Assembly (NCBI RefSeq): GCF_015218165.1
Contig: NZ_CP048659.1
Coordinates: 3,795,083-3,859,082 of the forward strand
Length of the DNA: 64,000 nucleotides
Source of the DNA: Acinetobacter piscicola
GTDB lineage: Bacteria > Pseudomonadota > Gammaproteobacteria > Pseudomonadales > Moraxellaceae
Direction of reading: 5' to 3'
Positions 57,425-64,000 of this stretch are shown in pieces (the stretch's first letter is position 1; each line of letters begins with the position of its first letter). A model generated the notes under the pieces. That model was not told the origin of the DNA, did no database searches, and saw only the letters and a program-made list of their open reading frames with translations. The translations under genes and the position numbers were made by a program.

Positions 57425-57499
57425 GACATGTAGTAATTTCCAGTTACTCCATGTCATCCAAAGAGTTGATGTATTTCCAGTACATCAACTCTTTTTTAT
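57425..57499 (+). ncRNA. Candidate regulatory RNA: two hairpins with the same TTTCCAG loop, second is a terminator
   Basis: Hairpin 1: GACATG-t-AGTAA / TTACT-c-CATGTC (57425-57455). Hairpin 2: 13-bp perfect stem (57461-57473 with 57481-57493), then TTTT. Both loops read TTTCCAG. The layout recalls small antisense immunity RNAs of P1/P4-type elements. The 5' end is not visible and the direction rests on the T-run. Confidence 0.45.
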
Positions 57500-57795
57500 T
57501 ATTCATTGATTGCTTTCACATTTATTACAACTCAATGAACATGCTGTAACTTTATAAGAGTTATGTTTAAATGGCTACCCCTTTGCCACACAAGTGCGTT
57601 AAATGTTGTCGTAAAACTAAGCGAACAAACGGATGTGTGTAAGTTCATATTTATGCATATAGTGTCATATTGGTTTCGACACTATCCATTTGACTTTAAT
57701 AAGTTTGTTAAATAAAAACATTAACAAAAGTTAATATAAGTTGTTCATTTTTATGAACATAATATTCATATTTGAATATTACAAATAATTACAAA

Positions 57796-59046
57796 TTACC
57801 CTACCTTATTATTTTTAACCTGATTAAAAAAGATTATGTTTTGTTCATAAATCACACTAAAAATATAATCGCTCCACTTTTGCAACATCGTAGTACGCTC
57901 CTTTTCGTACTTCGCCTTGTTATACACTGCTCGCACCCCTTTCCCCGTGTGGTTCAAACACGCCTCAATCGCATCACTGTTAAAACCTTGTTCATTTAAA
58001 TGCGTGCTTGCTGTACGCCGTAGATCGTGAATAGTGAAGTCAGCTAAACTTGTTAATTTAAGGGCGTTCTTTTGGGACTCATTAAAGGCATTATGGCTTA
58101 TATGTGTGCCTGTCTTTCTACCTACAAAAACATAAGGCTCATCACCTGCAATCTGTTTTAATTCTTTTAATATTTCTATAACTTGATCAGACATATAAAC
58201 AAGCATTTCACGGCTATGCCCAGTTGTACTATCTGCCTTTGTTTCAGGAATTAACCATATACGTGTTTCAAAATTGATATGCTCCCACTTCGCCCTCAAT
58301 AGCTCTGACTTTCTAATCAAAGTTAATAGTGATAATAGAATGCCTAATTTTCTAGGACGATATATACGTGAGTTGAGTAGGGCAGTGTAGAACTCTTTTA
58401 TTTCGTTTGTTTTTAAATAACGATCTCTCGGCACTGCCTTATAGATATGGCGTGTTGGGATAGCAAGCACTGGATTAAACGGAACTAAACCCAATGTCAT
58501 AGCATAATCAAACATACGTTTTAATAAACCTCTGACTTGATTGGCTGCTGCATCATAACCTTGATCTTTCTTACGCCATATTACACGGCGGACATCATCA
58601 ACGCCGATCTGTTCTATAGCCATATTGCCAATCATGGGATAAATATCATTTTTCAAACATAAAGCCATGTTATATGAGTTCTTACGCTCTTTTTGAATAA
58701 CATCCTTGAAATACATTTCTCCATAGTCACGGAATAGCACACTGGTGACTTTACTTTTATTTTGTTTTGGTGAAATGCCTTTCGCCACCAATGAGGCTGA
58801 TTCATCTCTAATCTGTCGAGCTTCTTTTAATGATAGATCGGGATAACGACCTATCACCAATCTTTCTTGTTTACCGTTTAATGAGTAACGATAGTGCCAA
58901 GACTTCACACCCGATTCTTTAACCTCAATGAATAAACCATTATTCAATTTATCTTTCACTGAATAGCGTTTTTCCTGTGGTTTGAGGTTTTGAATTTCTC
59001 TATCTGTAGAAAAAAATAAACCATTTATCTTGGGCATCTTAGGCAC
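57796..59046 (-). CDS. int: Tyrosine recombinase, P4-type integrase
   Basis: 416 residues. An N-terminal arm-binding DUF4102-type domain (about 20-95, WHYRYSLNGKQERLVIGRYPDLSLKEAR) and a core-binding domain precede the catalytic domain. Catalytic residues are Arg245 (LIRKSEL), His340 and Arg343 (HDLRRT), His366 (NHTGKG) and Tyr375 (AVYNK). It inserts the element at the mnmE 3' end: it ends 193 bases from attR, and mnmE is intact after integration. The attL/attR sequences support the site. The C-terminal tail after Tyr375 is longer than in some relatives. Confidence 0.93.
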   Translation of the reverse strand: MPKMPKINGLFFSTDREIQNLKPQEKRYSVKDKLNNGLFIEVKESGVKSWHYRYSLNGKQERLVIGRYPDLSLKEARQIRDESASLVAKGISPKQNKSKVTSVLFRDYGEMYFKDVIQKERKNSYNMALCLKNDIYPMIGNMAIEQIGVDDVRRVIWRKKDQGYDAAANQVRGLLKRMFDYAMTLGLVPFNPVLAIPTRHIYKAVPRDRYLKTNEIKEFYTALLNSRIYRPRKLGILLSLLTLIRKSELLRAKWEHINFETRIWLIPETKADSTTGHSREMLVYMSDQVIEILKELKQIAGDEPYVFVGRKTGTHISHNAFNESQKNALKLTSLADFTIHDLRRTASTHLNEQGFNSDAIEACLNHTGKGVRAVYNKAKYEKERTTMLQKWSDYIFSVIYEQNIIFFNQVKNNKVG

Positions 59047-59239
59047 TCACACTTAAAACCAGTATTTTTAAGTCACGTATCTAATAAGTGACTAAAAAAA
59101 GCATAGCACTAGTTGAATATATTGAACACTATTGAATAATAATTAAATATTAAAAAAGCACTAAGTATATATTACTTAATGCTTTTTATTTACTTATTAG
59201 AACTTACTAGAACGTATTGAACAATACTAAAAAATGAAA

Positions 59240-59258
59240 TTACTTTCCAATACAAAAC
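59240..59258 (-). other. attR: element junction inside the mnmE 3' end
   Basis: The minus strand reads GTTTTGTATTGGAAAGTAA, encoding F-C-I-G-K-stop of MnmE. It matches attL at 16 of 19 bases. The element has supplied the last codons of mnmE without changing its protein. Confidence 0.8.
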
Positions 59259-60604
59259 GATCCAAAGATCACCCCAAGCAGATCATCGGCACTAAAGTCA
59301 CCTGTAATCTCACCCAAAGCATTTTGTGCCAAACGCAATGACTCTGCGACCAATTCTCCAGCATGATAAACCACAAGCTGCTCATGTGCTTCTGCCAGAT
59401 AGTGCTGAGTGCGCTTCATTGCGTCTAAATGACGAGTTCGAGCAATAAAGGTATCTTCTTCAGGCTGAAAACCTGCATGCGCTGTAATCGCATCTATGAG
59501 CGACTGAACACCCATATCTTGTTTTGCCGATACAGTGATATGCCTAAAACCATCCAAATCACTTAATGCAGGTTGTTGTGTAGTTAAATCACATTTATTT
59601 CCAATCAGCATCAAGCGTTTTGGTTCTATATGATCCGCAAAATAATTCTTTGCCAATTCCAAAGGATTTTCACCTTGGCTTAAGTCATATACCAACAGTA
59701 AAAGATCGGCTTGTTCAATTTCTTGAATTGCACGACGAATCCCTTCTTTTTCGACAATATCGCCAGTTTCACGTAAGCCTGCGGTATCCGTTAAAGTGAT
59801 TGGTAAACCATTTAAGGTAATTTTTTCATGTAAAACATCACGGGTCGTTCCTGCAATATCCGTCACAATGGCACGATCATTGCCTGCCAAAGCATTGAGT
59901 AATGAAGATTTACCTGCATTGGGTTTACCTGCAATCACCACCTGTAAGCCTTCACGCAACAACTGCCCCTGACGCGCAGATTGCTGTACCGCAGCCACTG
60001 AAGATTGCACATCTTGCAATAAACTCAGAATCTTACCGTCTGCTAAAAAGTCGATTTCCTCTTCAGGAAAGTCGATGGCTGCTTCAACATGCAAACGTAA
60101 ATGAATCAGTTTTTCTAAAACGGTATTTACTTTATTGGAAAATGCGCCTTGTAATGAACGTACTGCAGAACGCGCAGCCGCCTGTGAAGTTGCATCAATT
60201 AAATCGGCAATCGCTTCAGCCTGTACCAAATCCATTTTGCCATTTTCAAACGCACGCATGGAGAACTCACCTGCTTTTGCCGCAGTCGCACCCAGCTCAA
60301 GTAAACGTGCCAATAAGGCATTTTGAATCACAGGCCCACCATGCCCCTGTAACTCCACCACATCTTCACCGGTGAACGAGTTTGGATTTGGGAAGCAAAT
60401 CACCAAGCCTTCATCCATCACTTCATTGCGTTCATCTAAAAACTGACGAAAACCTGCAAAACGTGCTTTGGGTAAGCTTTTTTGAGTGAATGCTTCTGCA
60501 ATCGCATAAGCTTTCGGTCCAGATAGACGAATCACACCTACCCCCCCACGGCCCGGTGGCGTCGCAATGGCTGCAATTGTGGTTTGGCTGATAGGGTTAC
60601 TCAT
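59240..60604 (-). CDS. mnmE: tRNA modification GTPase MnmE
   Basis: With MnmG installs the cmnm5 group on U34 of several tRNAs. 454 residues. The N-terminal tetrahydrofolate-binding domain (IAAIATPPGRGGVGVIRLSG) and helical domain are followed by a G domain with GKPNAGKSSLLN near residue 220, DIAGTTRD, DTAGLRETG and NKCD. The C-terminal Cys motif FCIGK is complete. The last codons come from the integrated element (see attR), so the protein is unchanged in sequence. Its old terminator is now 8 kb away. Confidence 0.98.
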   Translation of the reverse strand: MSNPISQTTIAAIATPPGRGGVGVIRLSGPKAYAIAEAFTQKSLPKARFAGFRQFLDERNEVMDEGLVICFPNPNSFTGEDVVELQGHGGPVIQNALLARLLELGATAAKAGEFSMRAFENGKMDLVQAEAIADLIDATSQAAARSAVRSLQGAFSNKVNTVLEKLIHLRLHVEAAIDFPEEEIDFLADGKILSLLQDVQSSVAAVQQSARQGQLLREGLQVVIAGKPNAGKSSLLNALAGNDRAIVTDIAGTTRDVLHEKITLNGLPITLTDTAGLRETGDIVEKEGIRRAIQEIEQADLLLLVYDLSQGENPLELAKNYFADHIEPKRLMLIGNKCDLTTQQPALSDLDGFRHITVSAKQDMGVQSLIDAITAHAGFQPEEDTFIARTRHLDAMKRTQHYLAEAHEQLVVYHAGELVAESLRLAQNALGEITGDFSADDLLGVIFGSFCIGK

Positions 60605-60629
60605 CTAGATCACTCAAATTTTGACAATA

Positions 60630-60668
60630 AAAAAATCCGCCTAAGATTACCATCTTAAGCGGATTTAA
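60630..60668 (-). terminator. Terminator after yidC
   Basis: Stem aaatccgc/gcggattt with inner pairing taagat/atctta, followed by a T-run on the minus strand. Confidence 0.8.
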
Positions 60669-60693
60669 TCAGCTATTGCTTAATTTTTTAAGT

Positions 60694-62433
60694 TTAAGCT
60701 GCTTCTCGTTTTAAACGATCTTTTTCAACAGATTTATTAATAAACCATTGCTGTAAAATTGTGATCGAGTTGTTCACAATCCAGTATAAAACCAAGCCAG
60801 CAGGGAAGAACAGCATAAATACTGTAAACATGATTGGCATGATTTTAAATACTTTAGCTTGCATTGGATCAGCAGGTTGTGGGTTCAAACTTTGTTGAAC
60901 AAACATGGTTACACCCATCAACAACGGCAAGATGAACCAAGGATCCATCGCTGACAAATCTTGAATCCACAGCATCCAAGGTGCATGACGAAGTTCTACA
61001 GACTCCATCAGTACCCAATACAATGCTAAGAAAATCGGCATTTGTAGCAACAATGGTAAACAACCAGAAAGCGGATTCACTTGTTCGCGTTTGTAAAGTG
61101 CCATCATTTCTTGTGAGAAACGCATACGGTCTTCACCAAACTCTTCTTTCATGCGTTGCATTTCAGGTGCAATCACACGCATTTTCGCCATTGAGCGATA
61201 GCTCTTAGACGATAATGGCCAAAGAATCAGTTTCACTAAGATCGTCAATAGAATAATTGACCAACCCCAGTTGCCCACTACGTTATGGAACATTTGCAAG
61301 CCCATAAACAAGAGTTTTGCAATCGGCCATAACCAACCATAGTCTACAGTTTGGTTTAAGCCCACAGCTAAATCTTTCAATTCAGATTGAATTTTAGGAC
61401 CCGCGTAGAATGTTGCATCAATGCTCATCGCTTTACCAGCAGGAACATTAATGGTTGGAGATGTAAATCCAATGATATTCATACCATCTGCAGATTTACG
61501 CGACTCCAATTTCGCTGTGTATTCTTGACCACCAAAATGACCAGGAATCCAAGCGCTTACAAAATAGTGTTGAACAACAGCAACCCAACCGCCTTTTGCT
61601 TGTGTATCAAGTTTCTCTTCCGAGAAATTAGCAAATTTGAGTTTGTTATAATGTTCATCAGGCGTTCCCCAAGCACCACCTAAGAATGTACCCAAAGTGA
61701 AAATACCTTGGTCAGACTTACCTGGGTCTTCAGAGTTGTCACGTTTGAGTTGACCAAACATTTGACCCTGCCAATTTTGTGCACTACGGTTGACCACCTG
61801 ATAGCTCACTTCAATTGGATAATTACCTTGCTTAAAGTTAAAGGTTTTAATGATTTCCACGCCATCAGCAGTTTTGAAAATCATTGGTACAGCAAGTACC
61901 TTGATTGCTTTGCCGTCTTTGTCTTTAGTATCTTTTAAGTCTGCTAAAGTATACGCAGTTTTTTCAAACTCATAATTTGGACGACCTGCACGGCTGCTGT
62001 CTGGACCATTTAAGCCAATTAAGCCTGATTGTGCGACATAAGTTCGTTTAGGATCACTTTCAAGCATGACAAACGGCTGATCGCTGTTTTTACTTTGGTC
62101 ATGATTGAGTAATTCAATACGCACAATATCACCACCTTTCGGACTGATCCAAAGATGGTAAAGGTCAGTTTGTACTGAAATCAGTTGTTGATTTGCGGTT
62201 GCTGGTACAGTTGTCGGTTGTTGTGCAGCAGCAATATTTGCTTGCGGAACATCGCTAGTTGCCGCAGTCGTTTGACCATTTGGCAAATCGGCAGAAACAT
62301 CATGCGCTACCACAGCTGCTGGCTGTGTTTTAGTAGTGTTCGCATGACCATAATCTTTTTGCCAAGCCAAAATAAGCAAATATGCGACGACAAACATGGC
62401 CCCGAGGATTGCAAACCTGGCCCATTGTTGCAT
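60694..62433 (-). CDS. yidC: Membrane protein insertase YidC
   Basis: Inserts and folds inner-membrane proteins alone or with SecYEG. 579 residues: N-terminal membrane helix (about 7-24), large periplasmic beta domain (about 60-350, with an Ala/Gln-rich linker first), then the conserved five-helix insertase core with WGWSIILLTILVKLILWPLS and SGCLPLLLQMPIFLALYWVL, and the hydrophilic-groove Arg. Ends in a basic tail (KSVEKDRLKREAA). Downstream of yidD by a few bases in the rpmH-rnpA-yidD-yidC order. Confidence 0.98.
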   Translation of the reverse strand: MQQWARFAILGAMFVVAYLLILAWQKDYGHANTTKTQPAAVVAHDVSADLPNGQTTAATSDVPQANIAAAQQPTTVPATANQQLISVQTDLYHLWISPKGGDIVRIELLNHDQSKNSDQPFVMLESDPKRTYVAQSGLIGLNGPDSSRAGRPNYEFEKTAYTLADLKDTKDKDGKAIKVLAVPMIFKTADGVEIIKTFNFKQGNYPIEVSYQVVNRSAQNWQGQMFGQLKRDNSEDPGKSDQGIFTLGTFLGGAWGTPDEHYNKLKFANFSEEKLDTQAKGGWVAVVQHYFVSAWIPGHFGGQEYTAKLESRKSADGMNIIGFTSPTINVPAGKAMSIDATFYAGPKIQSELKDLAVGLNQTVDYGWLWPIAKLLFMGLQMFHNVVGNWGWSIILLTILVKLILWPLSSKSYRSMAKMRVIAPEMQRMKEEFGEDRMRFSQEMMALYKREQVNPLSGCLPLLLQMPIFLALYWVLMESVELRHAPWMLWIQDLSAMDPWFILPLLMGVTMFVQQSLNPQPADPMQAKVFKIMPIMFTVFMLFFPAGLVLYWIVNNSITILQQWFINKSVEKDRLKREAA

Positions 62434-62438
62434 ATCTA

Positions 62439-62759
62439 TTACCCCAAGTGGTTAGAGTGATGTTGGTTCGAAAAACGTTCACGCAAGGGTACAGCAACAT
62501 GAAACGTTTGAGAATCTATTTGCTGAAATGAAATAAAACGAATTGCTTTTTTAGGCACAGGATCATAACCAAATCCTCCCCAAGGATGGCAGCGACAAAT
62601 ACGCTTGGTGGCGAACCAACTACCTTTTAAGGCGCCATGGGTGTGGATTGCTTCTAACGAATATTGAGAACAAGTTGGAATATAACGACAACGAGGTCCA
62701 ATGAGGGGACTAATCGCAACTTGATAGAAACGAATCAACCAATGCAATATACGAACCAT
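62439..62759 (-). CDS. yidD: Membrane protein insertion efficiency factor YidD
   Basis: 106 residues. An amphipathic N-terminal helix and the Cys-rich [16 protein letters not shown] and [17 protein letters not shown] motifs are diagnostic. It sits at the inner membrane and assists YidC-dependent insertion. Its C-terminal tail (about residues 75-106) is longer than in E. coli (85 residues). It lies 9 bases from rnpA and 5 from yidC in one operon. Confidence 0.95.
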   Translation of the reverse strand: MVRILHWLIRFYQVAISPLIGPRCRYIPTCSQYSLEAIHTHGALKGSWFATKRICRCHPWGGFGYDPVPKKAIRFISFQQIDSQTFHVAVPLRERFSNQHHSNHLG

Positions 62760-62768
62760 TGGCTTGCT

Positions 62769-63170
62769 CTAATTTTGAGGAGAGGAAATTGCTATTTTAT
62801 GGTGCTTTTTAACAAGACGCTGCAATTTCTGCCATGCAAACTGTAACTGCTGATGTAATTCAGCATTCGGAATTGCTTCAATACCCATTTTAGGCATCAC
62901 CACAATATCTAATAAGTCTATATGTTGCTGATTTAGGCGAAAACTTTCACGTGCTAAACGTTTTATTCGATTTCTTTCATGTGCACGGCGCACTTTTTTC
63001 TTAGCAACAACAATACCCAAACGGCTATTCGGCTGTTCGGTTACTTTTGCTAAAAATAAGAAATGGGGTTGATGCACTTTAAAAAGCGCACCATCAAATA
63101 CACTTTTGTAATCTGCAGCACAGTGGAGTCTCACCGCTGGACTGAAACTATAAAGTGACATAACACCCAA
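62769..63170 (-). CDS. rnpA: Ribonuclease P protein component
   Basis: Protein subunit of RNase P, which matures the 5' ends of tRNAs together with the M1 RNA. 133 residues. The RNR-type signature [18 protein letters not shown] lies at about residues 67-84, preceded by [10 protein letters not shown]. Tightly placed between rpmH (26 bases) and yidD in the universal order. The Met-Gly start at 63170 may be shortened by one or more codons, since [12 protein letters not shown] also begins plausibly (63161). Confidence 0.95.
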   Translation of the reverse strand: MGVMSLYSFSPAVRLHCAADYKSVFDGALFKVHQPHFLFLAKVTEQPNSRLGIVVAKKKVRRAHERNRIKRLARESFRLNQQHIDLLDIVVMPKMGIEAIPNAELHQQLQFAWQKLQRLVKKHHKIAISSPQN

Positions 63171-63196
63171 ATCGTATAACTTGACTATTTAAAAAA

Positions 63197-63331
63197 TTAA
63201 ACAGTTAAGCTATGACGACCTTTTGCACGACGACGAGCTAATACTTGACGACCAGCTTTAGTTGCCATACGAGCACGAAAACCATGAACGCGTTTGCGCT
63301 TTAATTCAGATGGTTGGAATGTACGTTTCAT
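63197..63331 (-). CDS. rpmH: 50S ribosomal protein L34
   Basis: 44 residues, highly basic: [20 protein letters not shown] at the start and the [11 protein letters not shown] end typical of L34. Located immediately upstream of rnpA on the same strand, the usual arrangement next to oriC. Too short for many ORF callers but unmistakable. The start ATG is at 63331 with an AT-rich promoter zone upstream. Confidence 0.97.
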
Positions 63332-64000
63332 GTTGAAACTCCAATGTTGATCTTTTCTAAAGGTTCGCGATTGTATTGTGCATTCTTTATGCTGTCAATG
63401 AATATAGACTTTTCTTTTACTTTTCTTTTACTTTTTTATATATTTTCATATTTTTAATTTCAGCCAACAATTGAATATTTTTAATTGTTTTGACCAAAAA
63501 CAAATAATATACACAGCTTATGCTTTTGTTTTATAAAATATAAAAACTTATAAACATTTATATCAACAAACTTATCCACAATAAGATTCACTTTTAAATT
63601 TAATTTCGTAAGATTTTAAATTTAAATTCATAACTTAAGTTTATCCACACAAAACCGTCTGCTTATAAATAAATTCAAATTTTAAAATTTAAATTTATTA
63701 TTATTAGGTTGCTATTTTTCTGAGGAAAAGCTACTTTTATTTTTTATAAATATAAACTTAACTTGTGAATAAGTCTGATCTTCAGGTGTTGATAAAATGT
63801 GGATAAATACACACCTTTTTTTATCCACAGGTTGTTCTAAAACTTATCCACAATAGGTTTAAATTTAAATTTATTTGCGAAAAGACTCTTTTTTAGCCAA
63901 TTTGGGTTGAATTAGTCATGACAGATGTGGATAACTTGGTTAGAATGGCGACCCCCGTATGGTCGGGCCGTATTTTTAAATTTAAATAAAGGAGTTTCAC
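63332..64000. other. oriC: Chromosomal replication origin region (oriC) and dnaA leader
   Basis: Perfect DnaA boxes TTATCCACA lie at 63572, 63641, 63821 and 63844 (+), with TGTGGATAA at 63798 and 63926 (-), plus a weaker TGTGAATAA at 63764. AT-rich unwinding candidates (TTTAAATTTAAA words) lie near 63590-63630, 63670-63705 and 63860-63872. The window ends with an AAAGGAG ribosome binding site, so the dnaA start codon should be at about 64001 on the plus strand. rpmH diverges on the other side. Confidence 0.88.

Larger units (their letters stand above)
57116..57795. promoter_or_regulatory. 680-base control region of the element between alpA and int
   Basis: No credible ORF. It holds four contiguous short inverted repeats (57281-57348), two hairpins with identical TTTCCAG loops (57425-57499), and AT-rich palindromic sequence with several TTCATATT-like words near 57720-57775. 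It probably contains the operon promoter, AlpA operators and a small RNA. Confidence 0.6.
51135..59258 (-). mobile_element. 8.1 kb integrated element in mnmE, P4-like satellite type
   Basis: Bounded by the two 19-bp att copies; the integrase lies next to the mnmE junction. Gene order from the integrase end is int, alpA, HTH protein, Bro-N protein, three unknowns, DUF3987 protein, an unknown and ssb, all on the minus strand with overlaps or short gaps. There are no virion, lysis, conjugation or resistance genes. AlpA plus DUF3987/SSB replication genes suggest a phage satellite or replicating integrative element. Repeat clusters near both ends are described separately. Confidence 0.8.

Noticed and set aside
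57772..57999. A 75-codon plus-strand frame at the integrase 3' end.
   Set aside because: It overlaps the catalytic end of the integrase on the opposite strand and has no ribosome binding site.
51135..59258. An anti-phage defence island was considered for the integrated element.
   Set aside because: No nuclease, reverse transcriptase, toxin-antitoxin pair, TIR or other defence domain is recognisable; the content is replication and regulation. The unknown small proteins leave the question open.

Overview
The window is a 64 kb chromosomal segment from a low-GC gammaproteobacterium, almost certainly Acinetobacter. The reasons are the AT-rich sequence, the protein sequences of GrpE, PurE, RibF and IleS, a BlsA-type BLUF protein, the rRNA operon, and the order yidC-yidD-rnpA-rpmH-oriC. 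The window stops at a ribosome binding site that presumably belongs to dnaA just outside it. Genus-level naming rests on recalled family sequences, not on a search.

Layout. 0-12 kb: the tail of a TetR-type regulator, ppc, a RutG-like pyrimidine permease, a TDT/SLAC1-type channel, then the tight ribF-ileS-lspA-fkpB cluster and an FMN reductase. 12-14.4 kb: a lytic transglycosylase lipoprotein and an aromatic-acid MFS transporter. 14.8-20.6 kb: a complete rRNA operon on the minus strand (16S, tRNA-Ile, tRNA-Ala, 23S, 5S) with promoter, processing stems and terminator. 20.7-29 kb: periplasmic cyclophilin, esterase, small lipoproteins, the heat-shock genes grpE and dnaK with sigma-32-like promoters, a membrane protein, a matrixin-type metalloprotease and an acidic small protein. 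29-36 kb: MltB-like transglycosylase, a striking repeat array with DnaA boxes, purE-purK, and mpl. 36-49 kb: BLUF photoreceptor, paired GNAT proteins, sotB, an Alx/TerC protein under a yybP-ykoY manganese riboswitch with a visible terminator switch, a GspS-like ATP-grasp enzyme with its lipoprotein partner, guaD and hpt (purine salvage), dsbC, and a divergent dmeF/dmeR Ni/Co efflux pair with two operators.

49-59 kb is the accessory part. An IS3-family element (CTT target duplication) interrupts a YgiW/BOF-type periplasmic protein gene. Next to it is an 8.1 kb integrated element in the 3' end of mnmE. The element has a P4-type integrase, AlpA, an HTH protein, a Bro-N protein, several unknowns, a DUF3987 helicase/primase-like protein, an extra SSB, and two repeat-rich non-coding blocks. 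No capsid, lysis or obvious cargo genes are present, so it looks like a phage satellite or minimal integrative element. The displaced original mnmE 3' end and its terminator remain at the far border. 59-64 kb is the conserved replication-origin neighbourhood: mnmE, yidC, yidD, rnpA, rpmH and oriC.

The most interesting non-coding structures are: four back-to-back short hairpins followed by two hairpins with the same TTTCCAG loop inside the element; a TTGCGA iteron-like cluster beside its DUF3987 gene; and a second DnaA-box cluster embedded in about twelve TTTGAATTTAAA repeats between the mltB-like gene and purK, resembling the true oriC.
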